Positions 30,401 to 41,000 of a stretch of DNA of 64,000 nt are shown piece after piece (position 1 is the first letter of the stretch; each line of letters opens with the position of its first letter). The notes under the pieces were generated by a model. It saw only the letters and a list, made by a program, of their open reading frames with translations. It did not search any database and was not told the origin of the DNA. Location: positions 312,922 through 376,921 of the forward strand of contig VZTJ01005684.1 of NCBI GenBank assembly GCA_013397795.1, in the 5' to 3' direction. A program made the position numbers and the translations under genes. This stretch comes from Orthonyx spaldingii. Its lineage: Eukaryota; Chordata; Aves; Passeriformes; Orthonychidae.

Positions 30401-33400
30401 TCAGTCAAGCTTTAAGGCTCCAGAGCAAATAAACACTTCCTCTAGCAACAACAGAGAGGTTTTCCGGAACATTTCCAAAAGTCTCACAAAACCTTGATAA
30501 TGAGAGATAAACCCTTTCTAACATCCAGCTCTTTGGAGTAAGAGATGTTGCAAAGGTGAGGGGACTCTTTTAAAGGAATAAAATATGACTATAAAAACTC
30601 TAAACAGCTTCAAGAACCCCCCACATTCTGAGGAAGAGATGTGGTTAGGATAAAGGAAACAGCAACAAAGAACTGTGCTTCTTACCCTTTAAATTTATTA
30701 CGTACTTTAGAGTAGGAAACTTGTTCTGCGTGGCACGCCCTTTCCACACAGGGCTAACCCCAACAGGAGACACACTGGAAACCCCTTCTAGAATCCCTCC
30801 TGGCCAAATCTGAGGTGTCCTCAGGGCCTGGTTTCACACCATACCTCAGCAGCTCCTGAGCAACAACATAGGCCTCGTCCCTCTGCTTCATTCCAGCCAA
30901 GCTGCTGTTCCAGTGGTCCATCAGCCTCTTTTTCTCCACATTAATAGTCTGGACCTCCAGACCAGCCTGGGGAACAGAGAGATGACAGACAGGATGAATC
31001 TACACTGTGTTGAAAACACAAATTCATGTTACGATACAATTTTTTTCTTTATTCTGTTCGTAATGTGCAGAGCAGGATCAGCTTCAACTCCGTGGCTGAT
31101 TCATTGTCCCAGCAGCTCACAGAGTTGAGGTCTGCATGAAAAAACTGCTGAGAAGGGCAGGAGGAAGTCATTTACAGGCACTTCTTAAGGACAAAGGAAA
31201 AGAAAAAAAAGTCTTCATTCTTCCAAAACAGGAACTAACTGTGAAACTCTGTCCCACATTTTGCACACCACGTGAGCATGGGCCAAAGGGGTCAGCCCTG
31301 CCAGAGGGAAATATTAACCACAAGGGAAAAGTCCCCTCCTACCTCACTGACTGCCTGCCGGGTCACTTTTGTGTCCTCTGCCTGGGCCACAAGCTGAGCT
31401 TCAAACAGAGCAATTTGTTCCTGGAGCTCGTAGACTCTCCTCGTTAACTGGTCCAGCAGAAGGTCCTACAGAGCCAGAGCCAAACAGTCCAGGGTGAGTC
31501 ACAGAATCTCAGTCTAAACCAACTGTATCCTGCAAGAATAATATCAGCTAAAAAAAGAATTAAAACTGGCAGCTGGATTAGGTTTGAGTCCTACTGAAAC
31601 TTTCTCATTCATACACAAATGGCTCACAACTGCAGCAGGGATGACTGCCAAGAGAATGAAACCTTCGCTGACTGTTTATTTTTCCAGTTGCAGCAGTAAA
31701 TTGATAGTTCAGCTCTGAAGCCATATTCCTTCCTGTCAGCGTGGATTACACTGGGCCACCTGTCCACCTACTGGAAATTTTAATAAAGTATATTTGAAAA
31801 TTCTTTGTTAAAACCCTCCTAAACCCTATATTTCAACAGTTTGCATGGAGTTCTGCATTAGCAATGCCCCGTGGATTGTGTCCTGGAAGGCAGCAGAGGG
31901 AGCTCCAGCACCAACTGGCTCCACTCATTCCCAAAGTTCACTTTCCATTGTGAAATTCGCTGAGATGCAGAATTATTCTCAAGACCTGTACACATGAGAT
32001 TTCTTCATTAAATATCTTCCTTCCCCCACACGCCCTTTTCTTGAGTGAAGAGTGATTTACTGTCCTAAGGCTTGCAAACCCTCTGGGCAGTGCGTGCTGC
32101 TGTCTGGGGGCAAGCAGGGCTTCTTCTCCTTTTTAGAAAAGCCTCTGGATTTTATTTTTTTTTCAATTATTTGAGATAAATATCTCCACTCATCTTCCAT
32201 GATTGAGACACTCTAGCCTTCCTTCTGACAAGGCGGCATATCCTCCAAGACTCACTGCTGGCACCTGCATTGATTTATTTATTTCAGAGACAGTTTTACT
32301 TGGTACCTGTTTTTTCTTTTCCATCTCAGCCTGGATTCTTTCTGCCTCAGCCCTCTTTGCTGACTGTTTCATCAGCAAAACCCTGTGATGCATGTCCTGG
32401 TCCATGTTCTGCACGTAGAAGAGCTGCAAGGCCAGGTTTTCAATCTGGGTCTGCAGTGCAGAAACTTGGGGGACAGAAGGCAAAATAGTTATAGAGAAGT
32501 TTGTTGTAGGGTACACCTTAAACAGAGATAAAAGAGAAAGAAATACAGAAGCTCCCAAAGCAAAATTTCTCACACATCAGCTAAACCAGCCCTCCCCAGC
32601 ATAAATATTGACATCAGCTTTGGAGTACAGCTCCACAAGCAAAGTTAAAGATCCTGGCAAGAAACTCCTGGATTCCCAGCTCACAGAATTCCAGGAGCAT
32701 CTGTGAAACTTTTCAATGAGCTCATTATTCCTGATTAATTATTTTGCTGTATTTTTCAATCCAGTGTTTGACTTAAATTCAAATTAATTTCTCCACACAG
32801 CTCTAGAATTGGGAAACACTGCCAGGACTGCCTCAGTCACCTTTCTTGCGTTCATCATCTGTGTTGTGACATATTTCCTTGTGAGCATCCCTGAGGGCCT
32901 CCAGCTCCTGCTCCAGCTGCTGCCGCGCTGCGGCCGCCTGGGAACAACGCTCGTGGCTCTTCTCCAGTTCCAGCTCCAGCTGCCCCAGCTGCTGCTGGGC
33001 CCCATAAAGGATCACCCCGAGCTCTTCTCGCTGTACTTTGCTGGTCTTCATTGCTGTCCTCTGCAGACACAAGAGGGAAGGAGCTGTCTCCCAGCAGCTT
33101 GGACGGGAGGGGCTGTGGGAAGGCAAAGGAGAGGCTGGGTACCAGTTCATGGAGGTCGAGGTTCACTTGCTCCATCTGCTTAGTGAGATAATTCTTCAGG
33201 GCAGCCTGGAATCTTGTCATCAGAGGCTGTAAAGAAGGAGGACATTAATAAACTTTAACATACTTGTGTAAATAGATTATGAAGAAGCCTCACTGCTGCT
33301 TCCCCTACCCAATAAAACATCTTATTTCTGCCACAGACACTTGTGTTCTTATTTTAGCTACACTCACTGTAGCAAGTGAGAGATGTTACAGAGTGGGTAT

Positions 33401-35323
33401 TTGCTGATGCCAAAAAGTGAGACTATTTAAAAGCCAGAACCATGCCAGAAGAGCTACATCTGAGAACCCACCCGCTTGCTTTTGCTGCAAGGAATTCTCT
33501 TTCAGGGGCACTAAAGGGATCACATTTACCCACTGCATTGCTCACTTCTGAACCTGCAGCTCTGGGGCTAGGAATGAGTGACACAGCCAGCAGTTAATAC
33601 TTTGGCAAAACTGATTTTCACATGTGCAGCTGAACAGCTGAGCCACTGCTTACAGCTCACCTCACACGTTTTAGAGAAACACAAACACCAACTCTGCAAA
33701 GAACAATATTTGAAGACTTCTCACATGTGCTGGATCCAAGACGACCAGTTCTGTTTCATCTGTTTTCCCCCTACTTTTTCTTGTCTTGTGTTCCTCATCT
33801 CCACGCTGCTGGAATCCCTTTCCCCACCTTTGGTTGCCATGATCACTTGGGAGCTCAAACGTCGGCTTTGCATGGTGAGAACTGGGTCGTCCTTTGCTCC
33901 CTGGACCCCACCCCACCACAAAAAAGGAAAAAGATAAAGGAATAGGGTTAGATTTCATAGTGTTGAGCCTCCAGTTGGATTAACAATGACCAGAAAGGGA
34001 GAAAACCAGCGGCTGTGCTGGAGAGATGGTCTCAAGTGCAGCTCTGTTGCAAAGGCACTGGGGGTACCTGGCTTTGTGCAGGTGTCTGGCTCCTCTGCAG
34101 GGGCTCCCGAGGGAAGGGGAGGGGCTCCCCTGCCTGCAGCTGGCTGCTCCATGTCACCCTGTTCAGGAAGACAAGTGTCACATTCTGTGTTATCTGGGAA
34201 AGTCTCAGGCGACTTTTCCTGAAACATAAAACCCATCACCTTTTCCATCTAACTCTATTTATCCCTAAACATCTGCTCAATTTTGTCAGCATGAATGGTG
34301 CAGAAAAAGGATCAACATGAGGGCCTGGTTCTCAGGCCAGCACAGAGACACTGGCAAAGCTGTGCCCCCCTGGTTTAAAATGCTCTTCACACACATAGCA
34401 CAACAACTGAACCCCTGGTTCTGTCAGAACTGTTGTACACATCATGTTTGACCCCTTTGGCTTCTCTTTATTCCACTTCTGGTTGGATTTGTGTTTGCAG
34501 CAGGAGAATGTGCACCTACAAATACTGCTCAGACATTCTGTGAGCTGCAGAATCATGGAATGGTTTGGGAGGGATCCTACAGCTTATCTCATTCCATCCC
34601 CTGCCATGAACAGCGACACCTTCCACTAGACCATGTCAAAAATTTATAATGGCTGGTTTGCTTTATATGAGGGCAAGGCTGGAATAATCACTCGCTTTTG
34701 TTCTTGCTATGGAAGCTGCTCCCAGGAAGATGCCGCTCTGTAAAGGACTTGTGGGAAGGGGCTGCCCTGTGAATGTTCCAAAGGGAATCACCTCCAGAGA
34801 CAGATGTGAGGGAGCTCTGCTTCCATCCCGCTCCGCGGAGCCCAATTCCCCCGCAGACGCCTCTGCCCCGGCTGCGGGGGGCTCCTCCATGGCCTCGGGG
34901 CTGGGCTGGGCCTGCAACCGGAGAGGGAGTGAGCAGCGGGACCGGGCACGGGACACGCACCGGGGCAGCCGGGAGGTACCGGGACATGCCGGACGGTTCC
35001 GGGTCGGCGGTGGAGGGGACGGGCAGTGCCGGGATGCAGTGGAACCCGGACCGTGGTGGAGGGGACGGAACCGGGACGGGAGGGGAAGAGACGGGCGGTC
35101 CCGGGACGGGCGGTACTGGAGCGCGACGGGACGGGACGGGACGGTCGGTCCGGGCCGGCGGAGGAGCCCCGGGCGGGCAGCACCGGCCTCAAGCGGGCAG
35201 TCCCAGCCCGGGCGGGCAGCACCGGCCCCGGGCGGGCAGCACTGGCCCCGGGCGGGCAGTCCCAGCCCGGGCGGGCAGCACCGGCCCGGCCCGGCCCCGA
35301 CTCACCGGCGGCGGCTCCGCCAT
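24495..35323 (-). CDS. CCDC40: CCDC40, axonemal 96-nm ruler coiled-coil protein
   Basis: Nineteen coding exons (complement): 35306-35323, 34792-34911, 34068-34218, 33725-33900, 33143-33226, 32841-33060, 32307-32464, 31343-31465, 30845-30966, 29870-30113, 29592-29774, 28458-28703, 27718-27931, 27046-27215, 26829-26920, 26376-26496, 25538-25726, 25161-25319, 24495-24740. Every phase joins, giving about 1011 residues (human 1142; the shortfall is mainly in the acidic N-terminal region). With CCDC39 it forms the molecular ruler that sets inner dynein arm and radial spoke spacing in motile cilia (primary ciliary dyskinesia gene). The N-terminus MAEPPP is encoded by an 18-bp exon; residues 1-155 are disordered, and the rest is almost continuous heptad coiled coil. 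Landmarks shared with the human protein: ELVVLDP, PLMTRFQAALKNYLT, RRDEA-like QRDEAYV, EEEKNENL, LVEAEHQILLWEKKIQLAKEM split across exons, and ALREGKYRALC near the end. Confidence 0.97.
28704..29591. other. CCDC40 intron, nothing further recognised
   Basis: AT-richer intron between exons 28458-28703 and 29592-29774. The flanking coding parts are contiguous in the human protein, so no exon is expected. No repeat was recognised. Confidence 0.5.
31466..32306. other. CCDC40 intron, nothing further recognised
   Basis: AT-rich intron between exons 31343-31465 and 32307-32464, including a T-rich run near 32150-32165. No further feature seen. Confidence 0.5.
33227..33724. other. CCDC40 intron, nothing further recognised
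   Basis: Intron sequence between coding exons 33143-33226 and 33725-33900. No exon, RNA gene or clear repeat seen. Confidence 0.5.
34548..34634 (-). mobile_element. CR1 LINE 3' fragment in CCDC40 intron
   Basis: Antisense CR1 3' end: GAATCATGGAATGGTTTGGG, a diverged CCTTAAAGATCATC-type core, CTCATTCCATCCCCTGCCAT, then CACCTTCCACTAGACCATG. It lies in the intron between exons 34068-34218 and 34792-34911. Confidence 0.85.
35160..35295. repeat. GC-rich tandem repeat in CCDC40 intron 1
   Basis: Five to seven irregular units of about 18-20 bp built on GGGCGGGCAG followed by CACCGGCCCC or TCCCAGCCC. It lies between the 18-bp first coding exon and coding exon 2 of CCDC40. Confidence 0.85.
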
Positions 35324-35329
35324 GTTCCC

Positions 35330-35342
35330 GTTACCAGGCGAC
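35330..35342 (+). promoter_or_regulatory. CCDC40: RFX X-box at CCDC40 start
   Basis: GTTACC-A-GGCGAC fits the X-box consensus RYYNYY, 1-3 nt, RRNRAC with a one-base spacer. It starts 7 bp upstream of the CCDC40 ATG. RFX factors, often with FOXJ1, drive motile-cilium genes, so this is a likely control site for CCDC40. Confidence 0.7.
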
Positions 35343-35354
35343 GCGTCAACACCC

Positions 35355-35364
35355 GTCACGTGAC
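35355..35364. promoter_or_regulatory. Palindromic E-box / CLEAR motif
   Basis: GTCACGTGAC, a perfect palindrome matching both the CLEAR (TFEB/TFE3) and USF consensus, 32 bp upstream of the CCDC40 start codon, between CCDC40 and TBC1D16. Which gene it serves is unknown. Confidence 0.6.
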
Positions 35365-35699
35365 CGCCCGGGCCGCACCACCGCGACCNGCTCCGTGCCC
35401 GCCAGCCCCGGTTCCGCCCGCAGGGCCCGGTACCGGCACCGGGCGGTTCCGAGCTCGCCCCGGGCTGGGCAGCGCCGGGAGCTCCCCCGGGCTCGTCTGT
35501 GCCGGTAAAGCGGGGCCGGGCCGGGCTGCGCGTGGCACGGGGTGGGGTGCCGGGCGATCCTGTCGCGCTGCCCCGGGACCCCCGGACCCGGCACCGCGAT
35601 CGTGCCGGCACCGGGGCAGGTCCGTGTTTGATCCCGCTCTTTGTCCGCCCTTCCTACGCCGGAGCCCCGCGGAGGGCGGCGAGAGCCGGCGGGTGCTCA

Positions 35700-35855
35700 G
35701 GGAGGACGGGATGCTGCCCGGCAACCGAGATGCTGCCCGGGAGCCGAGATGCTGCGCGGGGGTCGTGATGCTCCGGGGGAACGGGATGCTGCTGGAGAAC
35801 GGGATGCTGCTGGAGGTTGGGATGCTGCTCGGGGGTCGCGATGCCGCCGGGGGCG
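35700..35855. repeat. About 18-19-bp tandem repeat in TBC1D16 5' region
   Basis: Seven or so imperfect units of GGGATGCTGC followed by TGGAGAAC or CCGGGAGC-type sequence, on the TBC1D16 side of the shared promoter. Confidence 0.85.
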
Positions 35856-38800
35856 CTGGTGGAAATCGAAATAGTTCTTAAACTTTCTGTTCTGTTATTT
35901 CGGTGCGGCTCCGTGCAGCTTGGGGCATGTCCATGTTTTCCTTCCTTTTGGGGAGCTGGTCCTCTCCCAGGTGACCCCAGCATCTACCTGAGCTGTGTTA
36001 CCTGCGGAGAAGCTGGTTGGGGGATCGGTGGCCGTGGTCTGATATCAGAGTGGCCTTGGGATGCTGCAGGCAGGGGTTTGGGGTGGTGTATTGCTCACTG
36101 TGCTGCTGACACTCCATAAAATAACTCGGCTGCTTCCTCTGGGAGATTTGTCTTTTCGGGTCTCAGGCTGGGAGCTTGTCTTGCAGAGGTGTTTTTTCTT
36201 AATTGCTACTCGGAATAGGAAGAAAAATAAAAGTTCTTTTAAGAGAAAACAGTAAAATGTGAAGACCGGGACAGCTCAGGGTAAAGATCTTGAACTTGCT
36301 GGTGCTTTTGTAGAAGCCTGATAAGAGTTGGTAGGAGCTCATTCATGTCCTGGTAATAACTGGACAGTCTCTGGAAGCTGCTTTTCTGCATTGGATTTGG
36401 AGAATATCTGGGTTTGTTCTGGCTGTGTGGGGGATGTGAGGCTGGAGAGCCAGAATGGGGCAGAGCGCGGCTCTCCTGATCCGTCTGGGAATGAGGGAGG
36501 GATGGGGCACAGCCCTGCCCGTGTCCGGGGAAAGGGGCTGTGCCAGTGCCCGAGGGGCAGAGAGGATGCGTGGTCTGATGTCTGTCATACTGAGAGCAGA
36601 GTCTGCAATCAGCTCATCCCTTCAGTGTGGTCCAGGCTCCTGGGGGTTTGAGCTGCCAATTTTTGAGGATCGAGTCCAGAGAGTGTTATCAGGACACAGC
36701 AACAGGATGTTGGAAATAAAAGGTCATAAAAGCGTTTCCTGTGGCCCGAGCAGTGCAGATAAGTGACATGAAAAGCTGGTAAAGCAGGGATGGAGGGACA
36801 TGTGGCACACAGAGTGTCTCAGTGACAGCGTGTGCTGTGGGTGAGTTTGGTGCTGGGGGTGGGTGAGTGTTTTATTTGCTTTTTGTTTGCTTTTTGTTTG
36901 CTTTCTGGTGCCTGAGCAGGTGTGGCTGGGAGCAGCCAGCCCTGACATAGCATTCCCTGTCCCTTTTCATCTCTTGAGTCACAACCTTGCAGGATTCAGA
37001 CTGCTGCCCCTTTTTTATGTGCTCAGCTGAGATGCATCTGAGTGAAATTGGCCCTGCTGAAGTGGCTGCAGTTGGAGTTGTGGGGATTTTGGCTGTTCCC
37101 TTCCCTTTGCTCCGTGCTCCTTGAGCCACTGCTGCTCCAGCAGGGCAGCAATGAAAGAGTTTTTGGTGACCTACATAATTCTCCCCATGAGATGGGATGA
37201 CTTCAGAGTGGCTCCCTATGGTAAATGTCTTTCCTTGATTTGGCTGGATCCTCTTAACTGGCTCCAGTGTAGCGAGGAGTTTGGAAAGCTTTTCTCTTTT
37301 TTATTCCCTAATGTCGAGGTATTGTAACACAAAGGGAAGGTCGTGCAAAGGCTCTCATGTGCCTGCAGAGGAGTAGAGATCAAGTGAATGACCAGCTGAG
37401 AGTGGCACAGCAGATGCCCTCGGAGGACTGGGAGTGCAGTGAGTGCTGACTCCAGGCTGCCGTACTCGGGTCTCTCTGTGCTTGAGAGTTCCAAACCCGG
37501 CATTTGCTGTTCCCAAGAGGGGAACGAGGCAGGAATTCATGCAGTGTCTGAACTCCGCCGCCGCAGCGACCATGCGCTCCTCAAATACGTAAAATTAAAT
37601 TCAAGTTATTAAGGGCAAGAAAGAAAACGAGCCTGTTGCGTTTTGCTTACCAAAGACATATCATGCTTGAATGTGATGCTGCTGTTTGACAGCTCGTGTT
37701 TCTCTGCCGTGCCCAGACACGCTGCAGGTCTCACATTTCACTTCCAGAGCCCTGCAGCTCAGCTTATGTTGCCTGTAAAGCTCTGGAAGTCTTGCACAGC
37801 GAATGTGCCCCAGGAGGCAGAGCCCACAGAGGGCTCAGCTCTGGGAGCTGTGGGCTGCAGCCGGCCCAGGCTGTGCTGGGCTCCTTGGTGAGAGGAGCCC
37901 CGGTGCCCCCGGTGCCAGCGCTGCCCGGGAGGTGTGCAGGGTGTGTCAGCACGTGCTGGAACCGGCGCTGCTCTCCCAGGCCAGGATTCGGGAATCTCGG
38001 GAATCTCGTGCAACCGGAGGCAGCAGCATTTGGTCCAGCAGCAGGTGCCAAGTGAGGTGTGATCTGCCAAGGCAAACAGGATCCTGCTGATGGGTTCCTG
38101 AGGAGGGAAGGGCATCGCTGCGGGCGCCGAGCAGCCGGTGGATGCTGCTGGCTGGAACTGGTCGGGCTCTGGGGAGGAGGCTCCGAGGGTGATTTCAGGA
38201 ATTGGCTCCCCAGCACTTTCTCACTCATGAAGCTGAGAAGTGCTGGCACTGACTGGGAGAGCAGCCAGGGCTGTGTGAACAGACACAGGAGCTGGAGCGA
38301 AGATTTTTAGTGGCAACAGTTGATGTGTGGGAGAAGAAAATGTGTGTGTGCTTAATAAATATTGGCACTCAGCAAGAGCTTATCAGCTAACTCAGTGCTT
38401 CAGCTTCTGGAGAGCTGAGCTGGCTCTGCCACACTGAGAAGAATCCCTTCAGATCAGCGGATAAATACGAAATTCATATGAAAAATGGAGGATTTTGAAT
38501 GGTGCTGATTTAGTGCTGCCTGAGCTGTGGGACAGTTCCCGCTGCCTTCCCAAGCACACACAAGAGGCAGCAGCAGTTCCTGCCTCTCCCCACCACCCAG
38601 GCCCCACAGATTGCGTGTGCAGATGTTGTCCCATGTGGAAAAGGGCTGAGAATAGAGCAAATCCTGCAAATTTTGTCTCTGTTATTTGCTGTTTTGTGTT
38701 GTATGAACTCCTGTCTTTTAGGAAGGAGAGGCACTTTCCCAGGCTGAGTTTCAGAGACTTTTGGGGTTGTACCAGTAGACTGGATGACCTTCAGAGGTCC

Positions 38801-40942
38801 GGTCCACCATCTGGTCCCCACTGAGACTGACTGTGTATCTATTTCTGCAGCCTTTGAAACCCCAGCGATGGAAATGACCCCTTGAGGTTCCCTGTTCTGG
38901 TGTCCCAGCTACTGGAATGACAAAACTAGGTATTCCTTGCCACAGTTCAACTGCCTTACAACTTCTGCCGTCCTTCATGGACAGCTCTTCCTTTTTTTGG
39001 CAGTGACAGTTCCCATGTGTGAAGACTTTTAATACATTTCCGTCACTTTTATCTTCCCTTGGCAATCTCTTTCCATGGCCCAGATAACTCTTGTCACCCT
39101 CCCTGAAACTGTCCTGTGACTTGCATCTGTTTTTCTTTAATCCTGCCACTAAAGCTACAAAGAATTCCCTGGCCTGTTAGAACAGTGAAAGGATTGAGTT
39201 TCCTGGTGATATTTATATATCCCAGTGTGTCTGGCTACTGTCTGCAGCACTGCAGTGGTCTCTGATTTCTGATGGGCAGCTCTGCTGCAAGACAAGTCCA
39301 ACAGACTGAATTTCCAAGCTGGCAGAACACCGTATTCCAAACCTTTTGTTTTTTCTTTTGGTTTCCTCCTCCCAGCCCTGTGTGTACCTGCAGCACCGTC
39401 CACCTGCACATGCGGGCAGTGCTGAACAACAGGTGTTCTGCAGGATCAAAGCAAGATTTCCCTTTAAATTCCTCTGGCTTTCCAGGGAGCAGCTTTTGAT
39501 CTTTACCTGTCGCTTTGTTCTTTCTGTGCCCGGTGCAAGCTCATTAAGTGGTGCCTCTGTTGGCAGAGACGTCCTGACCCTCCCCTGCCTTCCTGGGAGC
39601 GCCCAGAGAGCTGCAGTCGGACATCACACAGGCTCTTGTTTCACATGTGCCTCTCCAGCTCCTGGCCCCGTGTTTCCTGAGGAAACACTCCCTGGCCATC
39701 AGCAGCAGCCAGCTGGTGCCATCTTCCTCCTGTGCATCTGCAGGTTTTTGGGATTCTGAGGAAGCTGCTGACATGGATGAAGGTCTGTGCTGCTGGAGCC
39801 AGTGTCGGACTGACAGGTGACCGTGCCCAGGTGTGCTGGAGGTTCAGATCACTCCACATCACTGCCCCTGACTCCCCCGACCCTGTTTGGAAACAGCATG
39901 TTGTAACTCAGTGTGGGGAAGGAGAAGTTGCACCAGAATTTACTGTCTGTTCTTGCAGGGTGCAATGAGAGGAAAGGTGATGTGCTCCTTAAATGTGGTT
40001 GAGGCAAATGACTTTCTGCCAGGTGTAACCCAGAGTCTGAAACTGTGAATTTTGGCAATGTGGACAAGAATGAGCATAGGGCTTGGCTGGTGTTTGTTTT
40101 TTGGGGCTGAGACATGAGGATACACGTTGCGTCTGGTGTTAGAAGGAGACAGGAGTGTGTAGGACTTACAAAGTAATTCTCGTATCCTGAACACTTGCTG
40201 GTACAGAGCAGGGTTGAGGCTTCTCCATCAAGTCCCAGCAAAGACTGAAAGGCAGAAACCGCCTCTGCTGTGATTCGAGCTGACAAATGTGGTGATTGCC
40301 ACTTAAACCAATAGTTTGTCCTTTAATGAAGGCTCTGTCAACAGCTTGGCAGTCTCATTTGCAATCTTCTGCATGTACCAGTCTGTCAGAGGCAGGACAG
40401 CTATTTTCCTTCCCTGCAGCCCTCACTCTGCTCTTTGGGAAATGCCCCTTTGTCATTTCTGCCTTCTGCCCTCCAGTGCTGGCTGGATTTGCCATCAAAA
40501 CCGGGTTAAGGAAGTCGGAGCTGTTCAACATCAGACAGTGCTTGCTTAGGCCCTTGAGTATTTCCTCAGCAGAAGGAAACTCTGGGATCAGCTCTGGCTC
40601 TGTGACATCCCCAGGTCAGTGACACTTCGGGCAGGTCCTCACGCTGAGCTGTTCTCAGTGGGGGATCTCAGTGACCAGCACTGCTGTTCTGCCTCCTCCC
40701 CACAGTGACTATTAACGTGTGGGGTTTTGCTGACTTCATGTTTCTTCATTGCAGAGAAGCATGTCCTGGGATTCTGTGCTTCAGCACCTTTGAAGCATGA
40801 AGGTGATGTTACAGATCCACAGCATTTAGGGGCTCTTGCTTGAGGTGTGGGTTGATGGGAGACTGGTCCTCAGACAGTGGGTGGCACGTGCTGTGCTGTC
40901 GTTATTTTGGTTCTCACACTATTTTTTCCCCCTTCTTGGCAG
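35856..40942. other. TBC1D16 intron 1, non-coding
   Basis: About 5 kb between the promoter and the first coding exon. No coding exon or RNA gene is recognised on either strand. It holds a short TTTGTTTGC tandem (about 36877-36903) and a possible degenerate CR1 3' fragment near 38745-38815. Confidence 0.5.
38745..38815 (+). mobile_element. Possible degenerate CR1 fragment
   Basis: AGACTGGATGACCTTCAGAGGTCC resembles the CR1 3' block TGGACTAGATGACCTCCAGAGGTCC, but the flanks are too diverged to be sure. Confidence 0.4.
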
Positions 40943-41000
40943 ATCTTCTGAATTTGGCTCCTGACTAGAGCTGACAGATGATGGAAACATTTCCCTGGCG

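Larger units (their letters stand above)
34800..35850. promoter_or_regulatory. Bidirectional CpG-island promoter, CCDC40 / TBC1D16
   Basis: CpG-rich block of about 1 kb covering CCDC40 exons 1-2 (minus) and the presumed TBC1D16 first, non-coding exon (plus). A possible TBC1D16 splice donor, CCG followed by GTAAAG, occurs at about 35503. It contains an RFX X-box and a palindromic E-box beside the CCDC40 start, plus several GC-rich tandem repeats. One ambiguous base lies near 35390. Confidence 0.7.

Noticed and set aside
34709..35881. 390-codon open frame on the plus strand
   Set aside because: GC-rich, repeat-driven open frame across the CpG island, antisense to CCDC40 exons and including an ambiguous base; low-complexity Gly/Arg/Pro composition.
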